A stretch of 64,000 nt of DNA from Chalciporus piperatus (lineage: Eukaryota; Basidiomycota; Agaricomycetes; Boletales; Boletaceae). The notes below the pieces were generated by a model. It was not told the origin of the DNA, ran no database searches, and saw only the letters and a program-made list of their open reading frames with translations. The stretch is from positions 51,008-115,007 of the forward strand of contig JBBPTG010000085.1 of NCBI GenBank assembly GCA_038093975.1, read 5' to 3'. Within the stretch, counting starts at the first letter, position 1. Every line of letters begins with the position of its first letter. Below, in pieces: positions 9,952 to 20,993 of this stretch. Both the position numbers and the translations under genes were made by a program.

Positions 9952-12900
9952 TTTTTTTTTTTTTTTTTTGGATCCATTAGTGTCTAATTGGGGTGAGAGT
10001 AACCCTATGTAAGACATTACTATCTAGAAGCGCAGGGGCACCAGTGCCCCTCCGTATCCCTAACCACGCGAATGCACTCGAGAGCAGATCATAGATCTCC
10101 CCCGAGTCCCGCCGTTCCCGCCGGCGGTTTTAGACGCCATGGTTGTTCAATCAACGGTGCTCCTCCATCGTGTTCGGCGTGTGATGTGAGTTGACTTGCG
10201 AGGAGTTTGTAGTAAAGCATGTACCCGTCCGCCGAAGCGAAAGTGCACGAGGAGGAAGGAGGGATAGGTATCTAGTAAGATAGGTTTTCGGAGTGTTGAG
10301 ACGACGAGGGGCGAGGAGCCGAGTGAGTGGGGGGGAGCGAGATTGAGTGGGGTGGGTTTTCGTCTTCACAACATCCTTGTGTCAGTCTCGTGTTACCGAA
10401 TAGTCCCTTGAGCGCCGAGCGCCCGTTCCTGAACGTCGGCGGGTTATTAATTTGTAATATGGGTAGGGTAGGGGTTAGGTGTAGGGTAGGGGGACGAGGT
10501 GGGATATGTCGGTTTGAGGGGAGATTATAGGGATGTGTAGAATTAGGAGTGGGGTTCATCTTAAAGAAGGAGTTAGCAGTTTTATTGACGGTCGGGAGAG
10601 AGGTTACCGAGGGCCGCTTTGAAGCGGCCCGTTTTGTCGATGTAGTCTAGCAGGTGTGGTACGCCGTTTTTGTCGGAGAGGAGAAATGCGAGATTGGTGG
10701 ATTTTCGTTTCACCCTTGTGCGAAGGATATGCCTTGGTCTCGCGTATTGAGGGCATTTGAACAAGAGATGCGAGACATCCTCAATTTCGTCTACGCAGTA
10801 CGAACATTTGTCCGTGTCCGACTTTGTGATGCGTTTCAGGAATTTATTGAGTGGGCAGTGTCCTGTTCGAAGCCAGAGTAAGGCCGAGGTATGTCGCTTG
10901 CGCATGAGGGTCGAGAGTGAAACGAAGGAACCTGAGAGTAGTTTTGGGTCAATTTTGTCAATGCGCTCGTAACGAGGGGACCTAGCCCATTTCCTCTTCC
11001 ATCTGTCGTGTGTTGTTTTGCGCTGCCATTGCAGGCACGCCGAGACGCTCAAGGGGAGCGGGGCTTTACGGAGGAAAATGGGGAGATGGCTCTTCGGGCT
11101 TGAGCGCTCCAGGCCCTTCGAGGCTTCTTTGGCTTCTTCGTCTGCTTTCTCGTTGCCCTCGACCCCACTATGGCTTGATATCCACTTCACCATGACATTG
11201 CGTCTCGTTAGTCCGTTGTCCTTCGCGACGCTTCGCATCGCTCTATTGAACCTGTCTATTAGATAGTGACCCGGTTTTGTCGAGAAGGGGTTAGCGCCCG
11301 ACTTGATGGCAGCCTGGTTGTCCACGTAGATCGATACTGGGCTGACCAGATCCGGTTCGTTGAAGAGCAGGTGCGCTGCCAGGATCAGTCCAACGGCCTC
11401 CGCTTCGTATACGGTGTGGACCTTGTCGCTCCCTAGGTGGTACCTTAGCGTTCGCGTTGATCCGTCCGGTCGTTGTAGGACTGCTGCTGCTCCTACGCCT
11501 CCTTCCAGACCCGAGCCATCGCAGTAGACTTTGGTGCCCGAACTGTGGTCGTCGTGATGTCTGATTGAGTCTTCCCTGGATTGGGCTATGAGGGTCGTGT
11601 AGGCGGTGGTCTCATTGGGCGGGCGACGAGCGGGTTGAAGGGTTTCGAGAGATGCGGGATTGATGGCGTAGGCGTGGGTGAGGTGGTGTAGGGCTGACTT
11701 GTGGCGTTTGACGAAGCGTTTGGCTGCTCGTGATATTAGACTATGAACGGGATGGGATGGGGGGTGGGAGGAGAGTCGGATGGCTGCTCGATGACATAGA
11801 TTTTGAATTCGCATTTCGATGGGTAGTAGTTTAGTGTGTGCTTCCAGTACATCCGTGGCTGTAGAACGGAAGGCGCCAGTAATACTGATCATGGCGAGGC
11901 GTTGAACCTTACCGAGTTTTTTCGCTGCTCCTGCTGATCCCCGCGTGGTCTCATCACCTGTGCCCGTGTAAAGCGGGGTGAACCATATGTCCGCTGCGTA
12001 TAACATTTTCGGGAGGGCCACCGACGTGTATAGTTGGCGCATTAGGGTGAGGGGGACGCCTTTCGAGGGTAAAGATAGTCTTCGTAACTGCATGACATAC
12101 GCCGTTCCTTTTCCGACAGCGTGGATGACTTGTGCGTGCCAGCGAAGTGCCTCGTCGACTATTACCCCCAGGAAGCGATGAGATTCGGTTGGCGTGATGG
12201 TTGAGCCCCGTATGTTGATGGGGACGCGGTCTTTTTTGTTCTGTGGGGTAAAGTCGATTAGCGCGAACTTGGAGGTTTCAAAACGGGAGTTGTGGTCGCG
12301 TGACCAGTCGAAACCACCTCCCTTCCTCTCGAGCATGTCATGCAGAATCCTATGTGCTTCCTGAGTGGAGTCGGCGATCGCCATGAAGGCGGTGTCGTCG
12401 ACGAAGGCGAGGGTTCTTTCTTTATTGCCTTGAGCAATGTCTACGAGGTCAGCGTTGTAGATTATGTACAATACCATCGAGAGGGGGTCGCCTTGCCCGA
12501 TCCCGTTAGTGATCGCGATCCATTCTGAGGTATGGCCGTCGAAGATGAGCTGAGTGCGTCGGCCCGTTAGTAGCCTCTGGGTAAACGATATTATTCGCTC
12601 TGGGATGCGGCGACGGCGCATGTTGTGTAGCAAACGTGCAGTGACGGCGTTCGGGAAGGCGCCCTCGATATCGAGGAATAGCACTGAGACCACCTTTTTT
12701 GTTCGCCAGGCGTTTTTGACGACCGCTTCGAGAAGGTGAAGCGAGTCGGTCGTGGACCTTCCCGGCCTCCCTCCGAAGTGCGTGGAAGGGAGTAAGTGAT
12801 TCTTCTCTAGTAAGTAGGAAAGCTGGTCTGCCACTACTGCCGTTAGCAGTTTAGCTGTGGTGTTCAGCAGCGCTATGGGTCTATAGGCTTTGGCTATTGT

Positions 12901-13161
12901 GTAGTCCGGGCGTCCAGGCTTTCGCAGGACTACTGTGGTGAAATCCCTCCAAGGGGAGTAGTAGGTTTTAAGGAGAAATGAGGCGGAGAAGATGCGAAGA
13001 AGATGCGGGATTAGTAGCTTCGAACATTGCTTGAAAACGACGTTAGGGATGCCGTCAGGGCCAGGCGCCTTGTAAGGGCTCAGTTTAGCTATGCTCCTTG
13101 AGAGCTGCTCTCGAGTGATTGAACCCACATCATCTACTGGGATGGGGTATTCGAAGTCGTC
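9952..13161 (-). mobile_element. 5'-truncated non-LTR retrotransposon (LINE)
   Basis: The element lies on the minus strand. Its 3' end is an A18 tail (T run at 9952-9969 on plus), preceded by about 610 nt of 3' UTR and an uninterrupted RT/RNase H reading frame. An 11-bp duplication flanks it at 9941-9951 and 13162-13172. The upstream ORF1 and the endonuclease domain are missing and the duplication abuts coding sequence directly, the usual outcome of incomplete target-primed reverse transcription. The 3' UTR contains a short GC palindrome near 10112-10125. The long uninterrupted frame and perfect duplication suggest a recent insertion. Confidence 0.9.
10582..13161 (-). CDS. LINE reverse transcriptase-RNase H polyprotein (5' partial)
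   Basis: About 860 codons are open from the truncation point. RT motifs in order are KAPGPDGIPNVVF, AYRPIALLNTTAKL, FGGRPGRSTTDS, FLDIEGAFPN, NGIGQGDPLS, and the catalytic FVDD (AFVDDTAF), where many RTs have YADD. RNase H follows with YCDGSG, the Glu of EAEAVGL, VDNQAA and SSHSGVEGNEKAD, so the acidic catalytic set looks complete. A C-terminal Cys/His cluster (CSYCVDEIEDVSHLLFKCP) matches the zinc-knuckle-like end of such elements. The open frame continues upstream to 13323, but codons beyond 13161 are host DNA fused by chance. No endonuclease is encoded, so it cannot be autonomous. Confidence 0.9.
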   Translation of the reverse strand, partial: DDFEYPIPVDDVGSITREQLSRSIAKLSPYKAPGPDGIPNVVFKQCSKLLIPHLLRIFSASFLLKTYYSPWRDFTTVVLRKPGRPDYTIAKAYRPIALLNTTAKLLTAVVADQLSYLLEKNHLLPSTHFGGRPGRSTTDSLHLLEAVVKNAWRTKKVVSVLFLDIEGAFPNAVTARLLHNMRRRRIPERIISFTQRLLTGRRTQLIFDGHTSEWIAITNGIGQGDPLSMVLYIIYNADLVDIAQGNKERTLAFVDDTAFMAIADSTQEAHRILHDMLERKGGGFDWSRDHNSRFETSKFALIDFTPQNKKDRVPINIRGSTITPTESHRFLGVIVDEALRWHAQVIHAVGKGTAYVMQLRRLSLPSKGVPLTLMRQLYTSVALPKMLYAADIWFTPLYTGTGDETTRGSAGAAKKLGKVQRLAMISITGAFRSTATDVLEAHTKLLPIEMRIQNLCHRAAIRLSSHPPSHPVHSLISRAAKRFVKRHKSALHHLTHAYAINPASLETLQPARRPPNETTAYTTLIAQSREDSIRHHDDHSSGTKVYCDGSGLEGGVGAAAVLQRPDGSTRTLRYHLGSDKVHTVYEAEAVGLILAAHLLFNEPDLVSPVSIYVDNQAAIKSGANPFSTKPGHYLIDRFNRAMRSVAKDNGLTRRNVMVKWISSHSGVEGNEKADEEAKEASKGLERSSPKSHLPIFLRKAPLPLSVSACLQWQRKTTHDRWKRKWARSPRYERIDKIDPKLLSGSFVSLSTLMRKRHTSALLWLRTGHCPLNKFLKRITKSDTDKCSYCVDEIEDVSHLLFKCPQYARPRHILRTRVKRKSTNLAFLLSDKNGVPHLLDYIDKTGRFKAALGNLSPDRQ

Positions 13162-13172
13162 ATGATAAAGTA
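13162..13172. repeat. LINE target-site duplication, 5' side
   Basis: ATGATAAAGTA, identical to 9941-9951; it marks the exact truncation point of the LINE. Confidence 0.85.
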
Positions 13173-14241
13173 TGAAAGTAAGCTCGAGCTGTGACAGTCT
13201 ACGGTCTGACTCAACACACACTGGATGGCGGGACTCGGGGAGAGGCTGCCAGTGGCAAGGATGTGTGATTCGTGTCTTCAAATGGACACTGTTGAGGTGT
13301 ACGGTATCTGGTCGATAGGTCAAGGCACAGATAGACAGGGATCATCAAATACCGTACGCGATTGAAGAAGCTCACACGGAAGCTTCAAATGCATTGTACT
13401 TTACGGATTTGAATGAGGGGTTTTATTAGGAATCAGGTTCGACTTCTGAATGACCAACAACAATCCGAAGTTTCGTCGTCGTCCGGTAGATCCGGAAGTA
13501 TGTAGAAGAACGTTCGTTCCAAACGAGGCGAGGAAGAAAGTGACCCACGGGTGACGGTGGTTCGTTCAACTGAAGCGGCGCCGGCAATGTCAGGTGCCGG
13601 ATGGAAGATACGTTTGCAAGTGCAAGAGCTTGATTTCGGAAACGGAACCATATGCGGGTGTGTCGGGAGCGATTGGCTGATTAGAGGACAAGAAGCGGGA
13701 TCAGTTGGACGTGACATGGCCAGGTATGGCTAAATGAAGTTGGAAGGGGTGTAATGAAAGATTGGACGAGTTTTCATGGAACGGTCTGGGTGGGTTTACA
13801 ATACCTGACTTGGACCCCGTGAATCCATGACTTGGGGTTGGGTAGCAAGGAGCACAGGATGGCTGATGCGCGGAGAGAAAGTTGTGAGGGGGAAGAGTTC
13901 AGATTAATTTTCGAGGTTCGGATAAATCAAAAGTAACGGATATAGAACAATGATTGCTATATCCATACCAGGCAGAACGAGGTCACGCTCAGAGGACTGG
14001 GGGACACACAGTCTCTGGTCTCTATCTACCATGCACCGGTCAGAGTCATGCAAGCCATGGCAATGGATTGAAACTGCCCACAGTAAACGTCGTAAGCTGT
14101 GTCGTCTTGTGGGGCGAGACCGAGTTGTTGTGACCGTGTGTGATTATGTGACTGTCACGAGTCAGGGCTCAGTCACGGCGTTGAGAACAAAGACGCTGGT
14201 CAGGCAAAGGCTCTGTCTCTTCACGTTCCCTCTCACTGCTC
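13173..14241. other. Intergenic region / upstream of G-alpha gene
   Basis: No confident gene. Open frames on both strands around 13433-13733 lack known domains. The 14100-14240 part is likely promoter or leader of the G-alpha gene. Confidence 0.3.
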
Positions 14242-14277
14242 AGCCAACTCCCCAGCCAACTCCCCAGCCAACTCCCG
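14242..14277. repeat. Three 12-bp tandem repeats upstream of G-alpha
   Basis: AGCCAACTCCCC-type units repeated three times, about 100-130 bp before the G-alpha ATG, probably in its 5' UTR. Function unknown. Confidence 0.7.
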
Positions 14278-14373
14278 TTCCTCCTCCTCCTCACCTCACG
14301 ATAATCACACAATCCATTCCTCTCCCCTTCTCGACGTTCACGCTCAAATCCCTCTCCCCCACGAACGTCCGAC

Positions 14374-15840
14374 ATGGGCAACTGCATTTCTTCACAGGAC
14401 AGAGTCGAGAAGGCGCGATCAGACGCAATCGACCGCCAAATCGAAGAGGACTCTAGAAGATTCAGAAAAGAATGTAAAATCCTGCTCCTAGGTCCGTCTC
14501 GTCTCTTTTCCTCTCTTCTCTCCTCCGGCGTCTCTTTCCACGGCTCAGTTCTCCCCGTATTACCGACTCTCGCATTCGCTTTCTGTTGTCTTTCGTCATC
14601 CCTCCATTCGACGAGATCTTACTTCAAGCACAGGTTCAGGAGAGTCGGGCAAGTCGACGATTGTTAAACAAATGAAGATCATTCATCAAGGTGGATTCGC
14701 CCCCGACGAGTTGATGACTTACCGGCCTACCATATACCGAAACACCCTCGACAGTGCTCAGGCCATAGTCTTAGCCATGCGCAAGATTAACGTGGACTGC
14801 GCGAACCCTCTTAACCGCGTACGTCTCTCGCTTTCCCCCGTCCCTTCGTCAACTCAACTCGATGGTGCAACTAATTAGGTGAACGCGGATCGCATCCTTG
14901 ATTATCGGGTCGACTCGGACGCATCCTTCGTCTTCTCGCTAGAGATCGCAGAGGCAATTCGCCAGCTGTGGCAAGATCCTATCATAGCGACCGTGATGGA
15001 CCATAGTAGTGAGTTTTACTTGATGGATAGCGCAAGCTAGTAAGTCTCCGCTTCACGTCGTCGTCCGCCGCTCGTTCTCACGTTCTATATAGTTTCTTCG
15101 AGCACGTCCTTCGAATTGGAAGCGCGAACTACCAACCAACAGAAGACGACGTTCTACGAGCTCGCTTGAAGACGACGGGTATTACAGAGACGAGATTTAC
15201 GATGGGACAGTTGCAGTAAGCTCTTCGCTTCGTGACAGTCTTACGTGACCCATATCAACCCAGGATACACATGTTTGACGTCGGCGGCCAACGGTCTGAA
15301 CGCAAGAAATGGATACATTGTTTTGAGAGTGTCACGAGTATTATCTTTTGTACAGCGCTCAGCGAATATGATCAGGTTCTGCTGGAAGAGAAGAACCAGG
15401 TAAGCAACTTGATATACGTTCATCGTTCCGGCTTCGTTGACGGAACTTTCAGAACCGCATGCAAGAATCGTTAGTTCTCTTCGAGTCGGTCATCAACTCC
15501 CGGTGGTTCCTCCGAACCTCCATCATCCTATTCCTGAACAAGATCGACGTGTTCAAGAACAAGCTACCGAAGGTCCCTCTTGAACGATATTTCCCCGAAT
15601 ATACGGGCGGTTCCGACATCAACAAGGCCGCCAAATATATCCTGTGGCGGTTCATGCAAGCCAACCGCGCAAGACTATCCGTGTATCCACAGTACGTGCC
15701 AAAGTAATCGTGTTATGATGACGAGCTCACGGGTCGTTAGTCTGACGCAAGCTACAGATACGACGAACATCAGGCTGGTATTCGCAGCGGTCAAGGAGAC
15801 AATTTTGCAGAACGCCTTGAAAGATTCGGGTATTCTGTAG
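14374..15840 (+). CDS. Heterotrimeric G-protein alpha subunit
   Basis: Seven exons (14374-14491, 14634-14818, 14879-15039, 15093-15215, 15264-15399, 15453-15691, 15741-15840) give exactly 353 residues, the standard G-alpha length. The N-terminus MGNCISS fits N-myristoylation on Gly2 with a palmitoylatable Cys4. G1 is split by the first intron ([13 protein letters not shown]). G3 is [13 protein letters not shown]4 is LFLNKIDVF, and G5 is represented by TQATDTTNI, where TCAT is usual. The switch I threonine region is [14 protein letters not shown]. It ends KDSGIL, with no Cys four residues from the end, so pertussis-toxin-type ADP-ribosylation is not expected. It transduces receptor signals at the plasma membrane, in fungi typically pheromone or nutrient signals; which pathway cannot be told here. 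Confidence 0.95.
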
Positions 15841-16844
15841 TCTTGGTTGTCGTCGTGTTACATCTCTCGCTTATCTATTGGTAAATACCCCTGGTTTATG
15901 ACTGTGGGTCTTGCTGACATGGACAAAGTAGCTCGCATTATATGTGTGGATATTTTTCAACTTCCTAGCATGCTCTCTTTAGCATATACCATCATCTTAA
16001 CTATCCCTCCACTCGTCCGGGTCCGCGTCTTTTGTTTTCTTTTGTCCCCGCTGACATAAAGTAATCTCACGTCGCCGTACACCGCCCATCGCTCTCTTGT
16101 TGTCCCGTTGATCGGTCACTCCTTTGCTTTAACATACGAACAAATGTGTCCCCCCACCTCTGCTGTACTCGTTCACACGCCGCCATTCTGCTGTTGGATG
16201 TCATACACCCACCTATTCCCGCCTCGTGCTCCGGATTCACGCAACGTCAACGTCATAACGCTATACCTCCTACCATGTCCGGTTCTCCTTCACTTTCGAC
16301 TCATCCGCTCGTTTCTTCGTGCAAGGCCCAGGTGCGGAGTGTGGCGTGTTCGGAATGCAACGAGCGGCTGGGGCTGGGGCTCCGGCTCCGGCTCACGTCT
16401 CACGTCTCCCTTGTCTGTTTTTACCACGACGATCGCTCGCTATCACTTTTTGTGTCTTGTATATACCACAGCTTAACCATCAATGTTGGATAACTCTCCT
16501 TGTGCTGTTGTTGACGCTTCTTTCTTTCTTTCTTTCTTTTTCTTCTTTTGATATCCTCTGATTCCATGTTGCTTGTTCGTTGGTGGAATGTGAGATGGGG
16601 GGAGGGAAAAAAAACGGGTTCGTGAATGACGTGTGTATGGTAATGATCGAGCAGGTTGGATGGTATACATAGGACGTAGGTCGTCTGATGTTCCATACGA
16701 GAAATCTCATCTGTTGAATTCAAACCGGGAGGGATGTGCAAGTCGTTGAGTATCTTGGGGGGACAATACAATACATGCGATCTTTCTGCTTTCTCATGCA
16801 CTCCCTGGACCGCTCCCTCCCATCTCTCTCTCACGCCATTCACT
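15841..16844. other. Convergent intergenic region between G-alpha and importin genes
   Basis: Both 3' UTRs fall here. Pyrimidine-rich, with a TTTC microsatellite near 16519-16545. No gene seen. Confidence 0.5.
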
Positions 16845-19800
16845 TCACTCCCCCGCCTCCTCCTCACTATCCCACTGATTAAACCCCAACTCCCTCACGC
16901 TCGCGATCGCGATCAACAACGACTCCCCGCCCTGCACGTCCAACGGCAACACCCTCACCATCTTCTCCATATCCTCCAACGCAAACTCCTCCATCTCCTC
17001 CATCAACGCCAGTTCCTCCCGCTCGTCTTCGTCTTGCAGCTCGCTCGCCGGTCGGGAGGCGCGTCGTTTGCGTTTGTCGGCCATGGTTTGGAGGATGAGT
17101 TTGGTGGCGTCGAGGAGGGTGGCGAGTTGGGTGGGTGACAGGGCGTGCGTGGCGTGCGCGTGCGCGTGTATGTGTGCGTGTATGTGGGTGTGGGTGGGGG
17201 TGGGGGTTTGGGTGGGGGTGGAGGAGAGGAGTCGGAGGGTGTCCGTGAGGGATTTGTAGAGAGAGGCGATAAACGAGGGGTCGGTTTCGATTTGGAGACA
17301 GTAGATGAGTTTGGTGAGAGAGGCGGTGACCATTTGAGGGGTGAGCGTGCCGCTCGATTTACCGCAAGACATCAACAGCGGTATCAATCTGCGCGGATCG
17401 CGATTCGATGTCAGTTAACAGTAACACGCCCGATTCACGGCGGTGACGGACAACGACAACAACGAAGGGGAGCGGGAGGGGAGGGGGAAAGGGGAGGGAG
17501 AGGGAGAGGGACAGGGGGGAAATCCAGAAACGCACCGACAAGCAGCCTCTCTGACGCCTTCGTGGAAATAAAATTGCAACGCCGGAAGCGTGAGCTCGAG
17601 GCTTTGCGTCAGATACGGCCCGAATCGTCCCCCGAGAATACTACAATAAATGACGAGCGTTTCGAACGCTTGGCATTTTTCGTCGATGGTGGACGTTCGT
17701 ATGCCGACGATCTGACCGTCCATGGAGATCGTTTCCCAGCCTTCGCGTTCATAGTTTTCGTCTTCCGCGTCTAATAAGAAGAGTTGCGTATGGGGGGTAA
17801 GCGAGGGGGGGATAACGAGTTAACACGTCGACGGGAGGGGAGATTCACCGTAGATGGAGACGTCGGCTTTGGCACTCGCGGCATTGAGCAGGGGTGGCAT
17901 CACCACCGGTAAGAAAGGCTCGAATTCGGGACCGAGAGCTTGACATATCTTGGCCCATGTTGCGATCAGATACGTCGCCAGAAGCGTATCCGAAGGGTCT
18001 ACAGGGGAATCTATCAAGTGTCTGCAAGTCAGCAACATGCCCGAACAATGGATCCTAACAAAAAAAAACCTCCATACTCTGGATGTTAATCAAGGCGTCG
18101 ATCAGCGTCCGGGCATCAGGACGGAATACGTCCCGACCAACGGCGATAGCTATACATATTCCAAAACATACATTCAATTGGTGATGAGGATTAACATGCG
18201 TTTGTTCAGGGACGAACCTATGAGACCGGCACATTCCATAGCCTTGACCCGAAGCTTGTGATGGCTCGCGTCATTCGCATTCCGAAGCACGTTCAAAAGA
18301 AGCGGCATGATCGTCGCATAATGCTGTCCGATTCAAAAGTGAGTCCGTCGGCGCGCTCGCGAGTCGTGGGCAAGAAAGACCTATTTACCTTTGCAAAGGT
18401 GACCTCGCTCGCATCGGCGACCATCGCCAACGTCGTGATCGCCTGTTCTTGAACATAGCTCTTGACTTGGTTCCCTGAATCAGCAGCCGGATTCAATAAT
18501 TTCAATAGACGTTCCACGATGGGGTCTAGGTATGGTAAGAGCACTTCTCGTTCGACGCCTTCGCAAAAGTTAATCAGCGCGGCGGCGGCGTGTGAGTGAA
18601 CGCTGAAACGCAAAGAAAAAAAAACGGTCAAGTCAGCTTCACTCGGAAAAAAAAGGAATTCAGTCTCGTTACCGAGGTTCAGGTGCCTCGAGCGTCGGTA
18701 TCAAAGCTGCAAACAGTTGTTGATGATACCTGTCTTGAATGACTTCCTGCGAACCGGCTGATCAATACAGTCCACAGAGTGATGTCCTGCAGAGCAACCC
18801 ACTTCCAAGTCCGTACAGAGCTGGCCCCTGACATATTTGACACATCAGCACCGAACGATGTGGGAGGAAGTGGATGCATACAGGCACTGGCAGGCTGCGT
18901 AACGAACCCGAGGGTGTGTGTCTTTGAACATCGGCGTCACGAGGCTTGATTTCATGGTTTTCCATCAGAAAAGGATACCTGACGGGAACAAAGCGCTCAC
19001 TCCACGACCTTACCAAGCTCGAGCTGCATGACCTGTCGGCGTAGTGGTAAAATAAACGACTATCGTTCGGCTCATAGACTGAGAGCATACCTTGCTGGTA
19101 CCTTCGCCGATGGCAGCGATAGCCATCAGACCTGCGTGTCGCAATCGCCAGTCGTAGCTTGCCAACATGGACGGGATGTACTGGAAAGCAGGTGGAAGGA
19201 CATCCTTGCCTCCAAGCGCGCATGCAATACGATCGATAGATTGCTCATATACTTGTGGATAAGTCTCGTCCTGTGAATCCTCGGAAGGCTACAAGGGATG
19301 ATCAATCACGAACACGAATCATCCAAACGAAAGCACGTACCTCAGCATCTAACCACGCCTCCAACCCGTCCTCTGGTAGCTCTCCCATACCCTCCAAACA
19401 CGCACGGACGATGGCCAACGTCCAACCTTCGACCCGCTTCACCATCGAGGGTTTAGACTCGCTGAGGCTGACCATGAATTCCAACGCTGCCTTCCTAACT
19501 TGCTCCTTGTCGTCGTCCTCCACAGCCTCGCTCTCCCCTTCTTCGCTTTGGGGTTGACTTTCACTTGGAGGAAACGCGAACGAGGTGTTCGTGTTTGGGA
19601 AAGGTTTCGCGACAGTGGGCGTAGGACCCGAGTCGGCGGACGGCATGATCAGTGCGCGCAAGAAAGACAACAATGCATTTAGGTGAGGCGCGAACAAGGT
19701 TGGGTGGGAGGAACAGAGTGGCGTGAGTGAACTCAAGAACGTCTTTAGATGCACGTTCGGGAGCGATGGCAGCGTCTCTAGCATCGGGTAGAGCAATGAC

Positions 19801-20651
19801 AATACCTGTGAAAGCTGATGCGTGTCTGAAGCGGTCAAATATGACACGCATGCTCGGAGAGCTGCTAATCGGACCTGCCCGCCCAGGGGACGAACAGCTA
19901 AAGGTCAAATGGGGACTAACGAAGAAAGGATATGTTGACGTACATCGACGCTCTGAGAGTCCTGTAAACCCTTCTGGAAGACGCCAAGCACAGCTTCTGT
20001 TTGAAGATCTATGACGAGATTCGGGCACCCCGAAAACACTCTGAAAGCACATTCCCGGAATCCAGCTTCGGCCGACTGCATCATGCTGAACGTTTGAGCC
20101 TGTAAAGCATGCCAAGGCCTTCCTCGACTCATCGAGTTGTTCGCCAAGTCGCATACCGTGTCCACCGATTTCCGTCTAACAGAATCCGAGGGTTCATGGG
20201 ACAACGAGTGCAGCAGAAGCCGCTCGAGAGTGGCCAATGCTTGTGAAGAAAGATGGTCGTAGAGCGTCGATCTCGGTTCTTTTTGTTGTTGGGGCGCAGA
20301 ACGGAAGAGAAGACGTCGTAGGAGAACTAGAGAGAACGATCTCATCTACACTTGAACCAGAGTAAGCAGCCAGTCTCGTAGCGATCAGTTTCGTTTGCAC
20401 TTGCCACTTCGGTGTCTGCTGCGATAGCGAACTGAGCTAACGCGAGCAAGTACAAGTCAGGTGTCTGCGCGAGTCTATCGTTGACCGCCTTCTCTGCACT
20501 GAGAACAGGTCATTAGAGCAGGTCCGGGAATTCGACAAGCTGTAGAGCCGTACTTTGAACGGATTTTGTTGTCACCGAGTACGAGATTGGCAAGTATCTG
20601 GGTAAGTTCAGCCGTGATTTCCTGTGGTACGACGGCTTCCATGGTCGACAT
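16845..20651 (-). CDS. Importin beta-3 / Kap121 (importin-5-type) nuclear import receptor
   Basis: Multi-exon minus-strand gene starting MSTMEAVVPQEITAELTQIL (ATG at 20651) and ending near NQWDSEEEAGE (stop at 16845). HEAT-type helices run throughout, e.g. ALATLERLLLHSLSHEPSD, SVRRKSVDTVCDLAN, YVQEQAITTLAMVADASE, and ALGPEFEPFLPVVMPPLLN. The last two sit in the order seen in importin-5/Kap121, whose family imports ribosomal proteins and histones by Ran-GTP-dependent carriage. The C-terminal region has an odd Thr/Pro/His/Ala low-complexity insertion at about 17140-17230, encoded by a GTGTGC-like microsatellite. At least ten introns are needed; I did not fix every boundary, and some exons in 18.7-19.3 kb are uncertain. 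Confidence 0.85.
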
Positions 20652-20993
20652 ATTGCTCGTAGAATCGAATGTGGGTCTTTGATTACGATCGTTGAGATGA
20701 AGAGACGAAGGCAGGTATGAAGCAGCCGCTCGAGGCTGGTTCCAGTACTTTGGATGGCTATTCAATCGGATCCTCGACGCTCGCAACAAAGAAAGGCGGC
20801 CCGAAGGTTAAGATGCTGTGAAGTAAGATATTTCTACTTCACCACAGCCTCAAACTCGGGAGTCGGAATGCACAAGTATCCGTGTAGTTTGAAGCTCAGC
20901 GATTCTCGTGTCAACGCTTATCACTACTGTAATGTGTTCGCACAACGTCACAGTAGATTTTGATTAATTAATACTCCTCTCCATCAACTCGGA
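20652..20993. other. Intergenic region between importin and GH16 genes
   Basis: Upstream region of the importin gene and 3' side of the GH16 gene. No gene or repeat recognised. Confidence 0.4.

Noticed and set aside
13162..13323. N-terminal 54 codons of the long LINE open frame
   Set aside because: They lie outside the target-site duplication, so they are host DNA read by chance in frame.
19021..19060. tRNA-like GGCGTAGTGGTA phrase
   Set aside because: No matching arm structure or B box; it lies inside the importin gene.
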